Shown: positions 25,249-33,089 of the stretch, in pieces
How the letters are laid out: every line of letters starts with the position of its first letter
How positions within the stretch are numbered: the first letter of the stretch is position 1
The notes under the pieces: generated by a model
What the model was told of the DNA's origin: nothing
The model's input: only the letters and a program-made list of their open reading frames with translations
Databases searched by the model: none
Translations under genes and position numbers: made by a program
Assembly: GCF_030816475.1 (NCBI RefSeq)
Contig: NZ_JAUSXF010000001.1
Location: 868,001 to 932,000, forward strand
Direction of reading: 5' to 3'
DNA: 64,000 nt
Source: Arthrobacter pascens
Lineage (GTDB): Bacteria > Actinomycetota > Actinomycetes > Actinomycetales > Micrococcaceae

Positions 25249-26328
25249 TCAGTTCAGCGCGATCAGCAGCATCTGGCTGGTGCCCGGGATACACGTCTGC
25301 AGGATAGCCCTGGGGAAACCGCCGAATACTGAGATGACGTCGTTGGTGGTTCCGGGATTCGGGACCTGGCCCCGGGCCGTCGCTGTGAACGTTCCGTAGC
25401 CGGGGATGCTGATCGTCTCGCCAACCCCGATGCCCGAGAAGCGGGCCCAGCCCCCGCAGAAGTCGTGTTCGGTGATGAACAGCGAGTATCCGTCATTCGG
25501 GGTGTAGTGGATCGGACCGATGCAGGCGTCCACCATGGACTGGCCGCCCGAACCGGCCACGTAAATGGTCCGGACAGCGGGTGCCGCCTGAACCTGGGCA
25601 GGCGCCGGTGCCGGGGCTGCAGGGGCCGGGGCTGCCGCGGGAGCAGGCGTCGTCACCGCGGGTCCGGTCAGCTTCAGGGTCTGACCGGGAACGATGATGC
25701 TGTATCCGCCCAGGCCGTTGGCTGCGAGCATGGCGTTCAGGTCCACGCCGAAGCGGGCCGCAATGGAGCCGACGGTATCTCCGGCAACCACTGTATAGAG
25801 GTTGGCGTCGCCGGCAGGCGGGGCGGGAGGCGCCTCGGCAGCTGCTGGGGCAGGAGGTGCCTCGGCCGCCACGGCGACCGGTGCCGAAGCTGCAGCCTCC
25901 GCGGAAACCTCGCCTTGAGACACCGTGCCCGCGGCACTCGTTCCCGGACCCGCATCAGGTCCGTCCAGGGGCAGGTCGACCAGAGGCGGGGCCAGCCGCA
26001 CAACCGGAGCGGCCGCCGTCGGGCTCTCCGCTGCCGGTATACGCACGGTACCCGCCAGGGCACCAACGCTGACCGCGGCCACCACTGCAGCTACCGCCAT
26101 GCCTGCCCAGAGCCTGGCGCTGACCGGCCGGCGGCCCGCCGTCAGATCGGCCCTGGGGATATCCGTTACAAAGTTCCTGCGAGGCAGTTCCGGGCTTTCC
26201 GGTTTCAGCTGATACATGGGTGGCCCATCGGGGTTCGGTCCGGCAAACGCAGCAGGGCGTGCAGGACGGATCGAGGTGGGTGCGCTGCGCGTTCCGGTCA
26301 GCGACCGGAACGGTGCAGAGGTGCGCAC
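25249..26328 (-). CDS. Membrane-anchored LysM protein with a C-terminal, possibly sortase-like domain
   Basis: A 359-aa protein. After about 70 cytoplasmic residues comes one membrane segment (LWAGMAVAAVVAAVSVGALAG), then a long Ala/Pro/Glu-rich linker. A LysM repeat follows near residues 180-225 (LYTVVAGDTVGSIAARFG...IIVPGQTLKL) and should bind peptidoglycan. A second Ala/Pro linker leads to a C-terminal domain of about 110 aa. That domain has a His (FITEHDFCGGW), a GETISIPGYGTFTATA strand pair, and a late Cys (ILQTCIPG), the order and spacing seen in sortases. No Arg is present in the following strand, so catalysis is doubtful. The sortase resemblance is an eye judgement; the LysM call is firm. 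Confidence 0.75.
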   Translation of the reverse strand: MRTSAPFRSLTGTRSAPTSIRPARPAAFAGPNPDGPPMYQLKPESPELPRRNFVTDIPRADLTAGRRPVSARLWAGMAVAAVVAAVSVGALAGTVRIPAAESPTAAAPVVRLAPPLVDLPLDGPDAGPGTSAAGTVSQGEVSAEAAASAPVAVAAEAPPAPAAAEAPPAPPAGDANLYTVVAGDTVGSIAARFGVDLNAMLAANGLGGYSIIVPGQTLKLTGPAVTTPAPAAAPAPAAPAPAPAQVQAAPAVRTIYVAGSGGQSMVDACIGPIHYTPNDGYSLFITEHDFCGGWARFSGIGVGETISIPGYGTFTATARGQVPNPGTTNDVISVFGGFPRAILQTCIPGTSQMLLIALN

Positions 26329-26688
26329 GATGGGAGGCGCCGTAATCCAGAAAAAACGGAAGCTCCACTATGAAGCGGCATCATCCACCCCAGCTCGGAG
26401 GATGCGCCAACAACATTCGGCCCTAGGACTTTTGAGTCTAGGAAGTGCCCTCAGGCGCGGCACGAGTAGGGATTACCCGAATATTTCCGCCCACTACTTG
26501 TGCAGGCGTGGATCGGATACCTGCTCTTCGTGCGGCCGGATACCTGTGGTCGGGCTGTAGGGCGTAGGGCCTGTGAGGCCGCGGGGATTGTCCGGCTATG
26601 CTGACTCCCAAAGGAGATGTCACGGGCCGGTCAGCCAGCCGGATCAGGCTGGAGGCCAGGCCTTTGTAACGGGGAGAAGGTGCCATTC
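26329..26688. other. 360-bp intergenic region between divergent LysM and GH84 genes, with small repeats
   Basis: No gene is evident. It holds an imperfect palindrome, CCTAGGACT-TTTG-AGTCTAGG (26422-26442), which could be a regulator site, and a 10-bp direct repeat CGGATACCTG at 26514 and 26537 (period 23 bp). Promoters for the two divergent genes must lie here, but no convincing hexamer pair was found. Confidence 0.4.
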
Positions 26689-28671
26689 ATGGCGACAGGG
26701 CGCAATCCTTTGACGAGGCCCGTCAGGACGGACGGCGCCAAGGTGCTGTCGTTTCTGCTGATCGGCGTCCTGGTCCTTCTCACCTGCGCCGCAGACCAAC
26801 TCGCTGACCTCTATCCGCTTCCACTGTTCCCCGCATCCGTGCGGGTATTTCCAGCCCCGCAGAGCATTGATACCGTCGGGACTGCCGTGTCGCTGCGCGG
26901 GCGTGTAGTAATCGATAGGGGACCAGAGACTGATAGCGCGGCGCTTGAGATCGTCAGGCAGACCGTTGCCAAGGCTGGCGGCACCTTGGAGTCAGACCAT
27001 GCCGCCGGATCAGGGCTTACCAGGGTCTTCATGGGCACGCCTGAAGACAACCCGCGCATCAAGACGGCTTTGGTCGCCATGGGCATGGATGGTTCTGAAG
27101 CCCTGGGAAAACCCGAGGGCTACGTTCTGGCCGCAGGACTGAACGGTCGCCAACAGGCTGTTGTACTGGCCGGCCATGATCAGGATGGTGTCTACTATGC
27201 TGCGCAGACCCTGCGGCAGGTGGCAGAGGATTCCGGCGAGGTGCATGTGGTGATCAAAGACTGGCCCCTGATGAGTATTCGCGGGGTAGTGGAGGGGTTT
27301 TACGGCTTTCCATGGACGCACCAGGCCCGGCTGGATCAGCTGGAGTTTTATGGCCGGCAAAAGCTGAACACCTACATGTTCTCTCCGAAGGACGACCCCT
27401 TGCTTCGCGAAGAGTGGCGGCAGCAATACACTGCCCGCCAGCTCGAGGAGTTGTCGGAAGTAGTCAGGACCGCCACGAGGAACCATGTGAGATTTGTTTA
27501 CGCCCTCTCGCCGGGAATGGACATCTGCTATTCCAATAAGGCGGATCTGGACACAGCATTGGACAAGCTGCAGACCCTGTATCAGTTGGGGGTCAAGACC
27601 TTCGTTATTGCCTTGGATGACATCGATCTGAGCCTGACATGCCCAGAGGACCGTGAAGGGAATGTGGAGGGCGAACGTGGAGTCGCCGCAGCCCAGGCCT
27701 CCTTCCTCAACAGGATCAACCGGCAATTCGTGCGGGAAAATCCGGATGTCAGCGCGCTCGCAATGGTGCCCACGAAATACTATGGGACAGAGAAGGATCC
27801 CTACAAGGAGGAGCTCGGCGCCAAACTGGACGCCGACGTCCTGGTGCAATGGACGGGCCCTGACATCGTGTCCCGGGCCATCACGTCCGGCTCGGCGGAA
27901 GCGGCCACCTCGGTGTACGGCAGCCCGGATCAACCTCGACGGATTTTTCTTTGGGACAACTATCCCGTCAATGATTTTGCCCCCGACCGGCTGTACCTGG
28001 GACCAGCAGTTGCCCGTGATCCGCACCTGCATGACGTGGTAGCGGGCATCACCGCCAATCCCATGGTCCAGGCTTATGCCTCCATGCCGGCGCTTGCCAG
28101 CTTCGCGGACTACATGTGGAATGGTCCGGGATCCGATCGGGAGGATTCATTGAATGCGGCCTTTGAATGGATTGCCGGACCGGACGCGGATGTCCAGGCC
28201 GGGGTGAAAGCGTTCGCTGACCTGAACACGTCCTGGGACATTGATGAGCTGAGTGTCAAATCGCCGCTGCTCAAGGCGGACATGGAGGAGTTCTGGCGAT
28301 CCTACGAGGCCGGCACGGTTAACGACTCGGCGCTGGAACGGCGGGCAGCCATGATCAGCAGCCTCCCTGAGGTCCTTTCACGCGTTTCTGTCCAAGGGTT
28401 CTATCACGACGCGCTCAACTGGATTGAGTCAGCAGCCAGCTACGGCGAGGCCGTGCAAGACGCCATCACCATTCTGGCAGCAGCAAAGAAAGGCGATGAG
28501 TCGGCGGTGGCCGCTGCCCGCTCGGGGCTGGATGCCGCGCGCGAGAGGGCAAGCCAGGCCACCCAACAGGCTTTTGACCATCCGGATGTCAAGCCAAGGG
28601 TTGGTGACGGTATGTTCGAGGCCTTCCTTGAGCGGGCAATCCGTGAATCGGACCACGCGCTCGGCCATTAG
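26689..28671 (+). CDS. GH84-family beta-N-acetylglucosaminidase (hyaluronidase/O-GlcNAcase type)
   Basis: A 660-aa exported glycosidase removing beta-linked N-acetylglucosamine. ATG 26689 has GGGAGAAGG before it; the frame opening at 26617 lacks a site. A hydrophobic N-terminal segment (VLSFLLIGVLVLLT, about residues 20-33) is a signal or anchor; the Cys after it is not in a standard lipobox. A GH20b/GH84 N-terminal domain (FPAPQSID...VLAGHDQDGVYYAAQTL) precedes the barrel, which starts with SIRGVVEGFYGFPWT. The catalytic Asp pair is in VIALDDID. An alpha-helical C-terminal domain follows. Bacterial relatives act on host glycans or chitin-type sugars. Confidence 0.88.
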   Translation: MATGRNPLTRPVRTDGAKVLSFLLIGVLVLLTCAADQLADLYPLPLFPASVRVFPAPQSIDTVGTAVSLRGRVVIDRGPETDSAALEIVRQTVAKAGGTLESDHAAGSGLTRVFMGTPEDNPRIKTALVAMGMDGSEALGKPEGYVLAAGLNGRQQAVVLAGHDQDGVYYAAQTLRQVAEDSGEVHVVIKDWPLMSIRGVVEGFYGFPWTHQARLDQLEFYGRQKLNTYMFSPKDDPLLREEWRQQYTARQLEELSEVVRTATRNHVRFVYALSPGMDICYSNKADLDTALDKLQTLYQLGVKTFVIALDDIDLSLTCPEDREGNVEGERGVAAAQASFLNRINRQFVRENPDVSALAMVPTKYYGTEKDPYKEELGAKLDADVLVQWTGPDIVSRAITSGSAEAATSVYGSPDQPRRIFLWDNYPVNDFAPDRLYLGPAVARDPHLHDVVAGITANPMVQAYASMPALASFADYMWNGPGSDREDSLNAAFEWIAGPDADVQAGVKAFADLNTSWDIDELSVKSPLLKADMEEFWRSYEAGTVNDSALERRAAMISSLPEVLSRVSVQGFYHDALNWIESAASYGEAVQDAITILAAAKKGDESAVAAARSGLDAARERASQATQQAFDHPDVKPRVGDGMFEAFLERAIRESDHALGH

Positions 28672-28728
28672 TTGATCCAATAGAACAGCCGGACTTGCCC
28701 CTAAGTTACCTGTGGGTAACATTGATGG

Positions 28729-29283
28729 ATGCACCTGCTTCTGCGCACCCTCCTCATGCTGTTCACCTCGGCACGCCGCTCCGCGTTGTCCATCTGGGAC
28801 ATCTCGTCGCTGCCGCTGCGGGTCCTGCCCACCGACATCGACATCGCCATGCACGTCAACAACGGCATGTACTTTTCGCTGATGGACCTGGGCCGGTTCG
28901 ACCTCATGGTCCGCAGCGGCGTGTGGAAGAGGATGCGCCGGCTTGGCTGGAGCCCGGTGGCGGCGGGCGAGACCATCGCCTTCCGCAAGTCCCTGCAGTT
29001 GTGGCAGCGGTACGCCATCGAATCCAGGATCATCGGGCTGGACGCGAAGGCCATCTACTTTGAGCAGCGCATGGTGTCCGACGGCGAGATCTACGCCCGT
29101 GCCTACATCGCCACCCGCCTTGTAAGCAAGGGCAGGCCGGTCAGCCAGGAGGAGATCCTGAAGGAGTTCGGTGAGCCGCCGGCGGATCTGGAACTTCCTG
29201 AGTGGATCCACGAATGGCGCCAGACAAACGCACTGCCGGGCAGCCGCACGCCCGCACCACACCTCTGGGGAACCAGGGTCTAG
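28729..29283 (+). CDS. Acyl-CoA thioesterase-like protein (hotdog fold, 4HBT_2/THEM6 type)
   Basis: A 184-aa protein of the thioesterase superfamily. The pattern RVLPTDIDIAMHVNNGMYFSLMDLGRFDLMVRSG is the Asp-His-Asn hotdog active region. It is followed by YAIESRIIGLDAKAIYFEQRM and an AYIATRLVSKGR strand. A hydrophobic N-terminus (LLLRTLLMLF) is present. It likely hydrolyses a fatty acyl thioester; the substrate is unknown. It is followed by thioredoxin after a 101-bp gap. Confidence 0.78.
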   Translation: MHLLLRTLLMLFTSARRSALSIWDISSLPLRVLPTDIDIAMHVNNGMYFSLMDLGRFDLMVRSGVWKRMRRLGWSPVAAGETIAFRKSLQLWQRYAIESRIIGLDAKAIYFEQRMVSDGEIYARAYIATRLVSKGRPVSQEEILKEFGEPPADLELPEWIHEWRQTNALPGSRTPAPHLWGTRV

Positions 29284-29384
29284 GTTAGGCAACCGCCCCC
29301 TGCCCACTTATTCCCGATGACGCGGGAAGCGAACAAGCCTGTTCCGGCGGCGACATCGCGGACACCCTCGCGTACCGTTAAGGG

Positions 29385-29813
29385 ATGGCTACCGTTGACA
29401 TCACAGGTGAACAGTTCGCGTCGACCATCGAGGGCAACGATATTGTTCTTGTCGATTTCTGGGCCGAATGGTGCGGACCGTGCCGACAGTTTGCGCCCAC
29501 GTACCGGACGGTCTCGGAGAAGCACTCCGATGTCCTGTTCGCAAAGGTGGACACCGAGGCCGAGCAGCAGCTAGCCGCGGAGGCCGGGATCACGTCCATC
29601 CCCACGCTCATGGCCTTCCGCGAAAAAGTGCTGGTCTTCTCCCAGCCGGGAGCACTGAACGCCCAGCAGCTCGAACAGGTCGTCGACGCCGTCAAAGCAC
29701 TGGACATGGATGAAGTCCACGCCCACGTTGCACGCGCGCAGGCTGAAGCCGCCGCTGCCAGCCAGGGTGCGGGTGCCGCTCCGCAGGACGGCAGCCAGAT
29801 TCCGGATCTCTAA
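29385..29813 (+). CDS. trxA: Thioredoxin
   Basis: A 142-aa cytosolic thiol-disulfide oxidoreductase. The redox site is WCGPC (Cys30 and Cys33), with the cis-Pro in GITSIPT. The thioredoxin fold ends near residue 110. The last 30 residues are an Ala/Gln-rich tail ending in IPDL that is absent from E. coli TrxA. A 61-bp palindrome lies 15 bp after the stop, between this gene and the convergent ABM gene. Confidence 0.9.
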   Translation: MATVDITGEQFASTIEGNDIVLVDFWAEWCGPCRQFAPTYRTVSEKHSDVLFAKVDTEAEQQLAAEAGITSIPTLMAFREKVLVFSQPGALNAQQLEQVVDAVKALDMDEVHAHVARAQAEAAAASQGAGAAPQDGSQIPDL

Positions 29814-29828
29814 CCCTTCCTTAACTGC

Positions 29829-29889
29829 AACGCGGGGTCACTTTCCGCCCAAAAACCTCGGTTCTTTGGGCGGAAAGTGACCCCGCGTT
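29829..29889. repeat. 61-bp palindromic repeat, copy A (perfect 25-bp arms)
   Basis: Arms 29829-29853 and 29865-29889 are perfect 25-bp complements with an 11-base loop. Each arm starts AACGCGGGGTCACTT. Two diverged copies of the same length lie at 31978 and 33026. The element is in the gap between convergent trxA and the ABM gene and could double as a bidirectional terminator. Confidence 0.85.
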
Positions 29890-29903
29890 TTGCGTGGCCA
29901 GGA

Positions 29904-30182
29904 CTAGATGCGCTCGAGCTTGACCGGCTCCGCCAGCAGCGCACTTAAGGATTCGTTCAGGTCCTGGACCGCGGTGCCCTTGGAGTGCTTTTCGAGATCC
30001 TCCTCTGATGCCCACTGCTCCGTGAGGACCAGCTTGTCCTCGGTGGCCTCCGTCAGTTCGTACCGGAGGCAGCCGGGCTCGCTGGCCACCTCGTCGATGG
30101 CTATTTCCAGGGCGAGTTTGACGCGGAAAAACTCGCCCTCGTTGGGGATGAACGTTGCCTGCAGATCGATGGGTGCACTCAT
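29904..30182 (-). CDS. Antibiotic biosynthesis monooxygenase (ABM) domain protein
   Basis: A 92-aa single-domain protein with a dimeric ferredoxin-like fold. The sequence EFFRVKLALEIAIDEVASEPGCLRYELTEATEDKLVLTEQWASEEDLEKH matches the YgiN/ABM pattern, including the EQWAS strand. Members are quinol or polyketide monooxygenases, though many are uncharacterised. ATG 30182 has GAGG 4 bp upstream; the GTG three codons earlier has none. Confidence 0.82.
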   Translation of the reverse strand: MSAPIDLQATFIPNEGEFFRVKLALEIAIDEVASEPGCLRYELTEATEDKLVLTEQWASEEDLEKHSKGTAVQDLNESLSALLAEPVKLERI

Positions 30183-30296
30183 TGACCTCACATTACCGGC
30201 CGCTGCCGCCCCAACCTGACTCGCTTACTCCAGGACCACCTCCTGTTGCATAGCAATGTGCTTTCAATGGCCGTGGCCGCTTGGTAGCGTGCCATC

Positions 30297-31973
30297 ATGC
30301 GCGCTTACACAGCCGGGGACACTGACGTCCCGCTACTCGAGGAAACCATCGGCCAGAACTTCGAACGGATCGTGGCCCGGTTTCCCTTCCATGACGCGCT
30401 AATTGAGGCCGCGCCCGTTCCCGGCGCTGACGCCCGGCGCTGGAGTTACACGAAAATGAACGACGACGTCGACCGGCTGGCGCGTGCCCTGCTCGCCTTG
30501 GGCATCGCCAAGGGGGACCGGGTGGGGATCTGGAGCCCGAACTGCGCTGAGTGGACCCTCCTGCAATACGCCACGGCCAAGGCGGGGGCCATCCTGGTCA
30601 ATGTGAATCCCGCGTACCGCAGCCACGAGCTTGAATTTGTGGTCAAACAGAACGGCATGCGGATGCTGGTCACGGCGCCCTCGGACCGGAACAGCGATTA
30701 CGTGGGCATGGCACGGCAGGCGTTGGCGGCCTCCCCGGACCTGCGCGAGCTGGTGTTCCTGCCGGATGCCGGGATGGAAGGGCTCGACGGAGGCATCCCG
30801 GAAAGCGACGCGGAACTGACCTACGCCGAACTGCTCAAGCGGGCTGACGACGTCGGGCATTCCGGCCTGAAGGCCCGCATGGCGGAACTCGGTCCGCACG
30901 ACCCCATCAACCTGCAGTACACGTCCGGGACCACTGGCTTTCCCAAGGGCGCCACGCTGACGCACCATAACATCCTGAACAACGGCTACTCCATCGGGGA
31001 GCTGCTGCGGTACACCGAGCACGACCGGGTAGTGATTCCGGTGCCGTTCTACCACTGCTTCGGCATGGTCATCGGCAACCTGAACGCGCTCAGCCACGGA
31101 GCCGCCACCATCATCCCGGGCAGGGGTTTCAACCCGGCGGCGGCCCTGGAGGCGGTTCAGGACTTCGGCGGGACGTCCCTGTACGGCGTGCCGACCATGT
31201 TCATCGCCGAGCTGGCGCTGCCGGACTTTGCCTCTTACGATCTGTCCACCCTCCGGACAGGCGTCATGGCGGGTTCGTTGTGCCCGATCGAGGTGATGAA
31301 CCGGGTCATTTCGGAGATGAACATGAAGGATGTGGCCATCTGCTATGGCATGACCGAAACGTCGCCTGTATCCACCATGACCCGCCAGGGGGACACGTTG
31401 CAGCACCGGACGGAGACGGTGGGCCGCACCATGCCTCAGCTGGAGAGCAAGATCGTGGACCCGGGCACGGGCGAGGTGCTGGAGCGGGGCCAGATCGGGG
31501 AGCTGTGCACCCGCGGCTACGCCGTGATGACCGGCTACTGGAACCAGCCGGACAAGACGGCCGAGGCGATCGATGCTGAGGGCTGGATGCACACCGGTGA
31601 CCTTGCACAGATGGACGACGACGGATACGTGATCGTCGAAGGGCGGATCAAGGACATGGTGATCCGCGGGGGAGAGAATATCTACCCGCGGGAGATCGAG
31701 GAGTTTCTCTACACGCATCCCGCCATTCAGGACGTGCAGGTGATCGGTGTTCCAGACCCAAAGTACGGTGAGGAGCTCATGGCCTGCATCATCCTCAAGC
31801 CGGGAGCGGAAGCCCTGGACGCCGCCTCGATTGCGGAATATTGCCGGGGAAAGCTGGCGCACTTCAAGATCCCGAAGTACGTGGACGTGCGCGAAAGCTT
31901 CCCCATGACCGTGTCCGGCAAGATCCGCAAAGTGGAGATGCGTGAGGAAGCCGTCGCCCGGCTGGGACTCTAA
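30297..31973 (+). CDS. Acyl-CoA synthetase (AMP-binding, FadD/ACSF2-like)
   Basis: A 558-aa adenylate-forming ligase that activates a fatty acid to acyl-CoA using ATP. Core motifs in order: the P-loop LQYTSGTTGFPKGATLTHHN, CYGMTETSP, the ribose-binding MHTGDLAQMDDDGY, and the hinge/C-terminal GGENIYPREIEEFL. The catalytic Lys lies in MTVSGKIRKVEMR. Length fits the medium/long-chain ACSF2-like group. Unlinked to other fatty-acid genes except the nearby thioesterase. A 61-bp palindrome follows its stop by 4 bp. Confidence 0.93.
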   Translation: MRAYTAGDTDVPLLEETIGQNFERIVARFPFHDALIEAAPVPGADARRWSYTKMNDDVDRLARALLALGIAKGDRVGIWSPNCAEWTLLQYATAKAGAILVNVNPAYRSHELEFVVKQNGMRMLVTAPSDRNSDYVGMARQALAASPDLRELVFLPDAGMEGLDGGIPESDAELTYAELLKRADDVGHSGLKARMAELGPHDPINLQYTSGTTGFPKGATLTHHNILNNGYSIGELLRYTEHDRVVIPVPFYHCFGMVIGNLNALSHGAATIIPGRGFNPAAALEAVQDFGGTSLYGVPTMFIAELALPDFASYDLSTLRTGVMAGSLCPIEVMNRVISEMNMKDVAICYGMTETSPVSTMTRQGDTLQHRTETVGRTMPQLESKIVDPGTGEVLERGQIGELCTRGYAVMTGYWNQPDKTAEAIDAEGWMHTGDLAQMDDDGYVIVEGRIKDMVIRGGENIYPREIEEFLYTHPAIQDVQVIGVPDPKYGEELMACIILKPGAEALDAASIAEYCRGKLAHFKIPKYVDVRESFPMTVSGKIRKVEMREEAVARLGL

Positions 31974-31977
31974 CGGC

Positions 31978-32038
31978 AACGCGGGGTCACTTTCCGCCCA
32001 ATATTTGGCGTTCTTTGGGCATTAAGTGACCCCGCGTT
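31978..32038. repeat. 61-bp palindromic repeat, copy B
   Basis: The same length and ends as copy A (AACGCGGGGTCACTT ... AAGTGACCCCGCGTT), with the inner right arm and loop diverged. It lies between the acyl-CoA synthetase stop and the putative nuclease gene, both on the plus strand. Confidence 0.85.
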
Positions 32039-32105
32039 GGGTGGGAGGACGGAGGCCTGTGGATAACTCCAGCGGAGGTTCCGCCGAACGTGCACACTTG
32101 GTGCC

Positions 32106-33017
32106 ATGGTTACCGCCAAGCCACTTCCCGAGGAACTCGGCAAGCCGCCTTTCACGATCTATCAGGCACGGGAACTGGGTGTTACAACAAAGCGATTGCG
32201 GGCCCAGGATCTGGTTGGTGCCGGACGGTTGATTGGCGCCCACGCCGGGCAGGACCCCGACATGCATGACAGGGCACGCGTGCTCTGCTCGGCCACTCCG
32301 GATGCATGGGTGTCACATGAGACTGCGGCTGTCATCTGCGGTTTGGGTCTTCCTCCCTGGCTGGGTGTGGAACCGCGTATCCATCTCAGCAAGCCGCACG
32401 GGTTGCCGCGGGTCCGGCGGTCCGGCGTTATCGGTCACCGCGTGCACGTGATCCCTGGTGAAATCACGGAAATTGATGGCATCAGGGTCAGCGGGCCCGC
32501 CCGGACGTGGCTTGACCTGGCCCACGAGCTGCCGCTCCGATATCTCGTGGCCATGGGAGACCAACTGATCCGGGTTCCACGGTCGGAGCACGAGTTTCGA
32601 AGCATGCCGTTTGCCTTCAAGGACGGGCTGCGCCTGCTGATCCGGCAGCATCCCAACATGAAGGGCGTGGAGAAGGCGCGGCTGGCGCTGGATGAGATGC
32701 GGGTGGGGGCGGACTCATTCCCGGAAACATTCCTCCGGCTGGCGTTGCTGGACGCCCACCTGCCCGAACCTGAATTGCAGCTCCGCATCGATCGGAACGA
32801 TCCGCGGTCGCCGGCAGCCGACCTTGGCTACCGGAAGCACCGGATTGCGGTGCAGTACGACGGCGAGCATCACCGGTCGAGGGAGCAGCAGTCGCGCGAC
32901 AACCGCCGCGACGAATTTTTCATCAATGCCGGCTGGTCCTATTTCAAGCCGAACGCAGACGACCTAGCGGACGGTTTCCAGGAGCTCATCGGCAGGATGA
33001 AACGAGCCCGACGGTAA
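32106..33017 (+). CDS. AbiEi-like / DUF559 endonuclease-domain protein
   Basis: A 303-aa protein. The N-terminal 50 residues resemble the winged-helix of AbiEi-type antitoxins (FTIYQARELGVTTKRLRAQDLVGAGRLIGAH). The C-terminal about 90 residues look like the Vsr-type/DUF559 nuclease fold: SFPETFLRLALLDAHLPEPELQ, then an Asp in AADLGYRKHRIAVQYDGEHH, where the more usual acidic residue before YDG is Gln. Actinobacteria carry many such stand-alone genes; biological function is not established. No AbiEii-type toxin gene accompanies it. It is flanked on both sides by 61-bp palindromes (ending 68 bp before, starting 9 bp after), which suggests movement or shared insertion history. Confidence 0.75.
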   Translation: MVTAKPLPEELGKPPFTIYQARELGVTTKRLRAQDLVGAGRLIGAHAGQDPDMHDRARVLCSATPDAWVSHETAAVICGLGLPPWLGVEPRIHLSKPHGLPRVRRSGVIGHRVHVIPGEITEIDGIRVSGPARTWLDLAHELPLRYLVAMGDQLIRVPRSEHEFRSMPFAFKDGLRLLIRQHPNMKGVEKARLALDEMRVGADSFPETFLRLALLDAHLPEPELQLRIDRNDPRSPAADLGYRKHRIAVQYDGEHHRSREQQSRDNRRDEFFINAGWSYFKPNADDLADGFQELIGRMKRARR

Positions 33018-33025
33018 GCTCCTGG

Positions 33026-33086
33026 AACGCGGGGTCACTTACGGCCCGATGATCGGTGTTTTGAGGGCCTAAAGTGACCCCGCGTT
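33026..33086. repeat. 61-bp palindromic repeat, copy C
   Basis: Same 61-bp length and outer 15 bases as copies A and B, with a diverged centre. It lies between the putative nuclease and the convergent multicopper oxidase, 4 bp from the stop of the latter. Confidence 0.85.
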
Positions 33087-33089
33087 GCT

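Noticed and set aside
30399..31979. A 526-codon minus-strand frame opposite the acyl-CoA synthetase gene
   Set aside because: Mirror frame of a gene with all AMP-binding motifs; His/Arg/Gly-rich with no domain.
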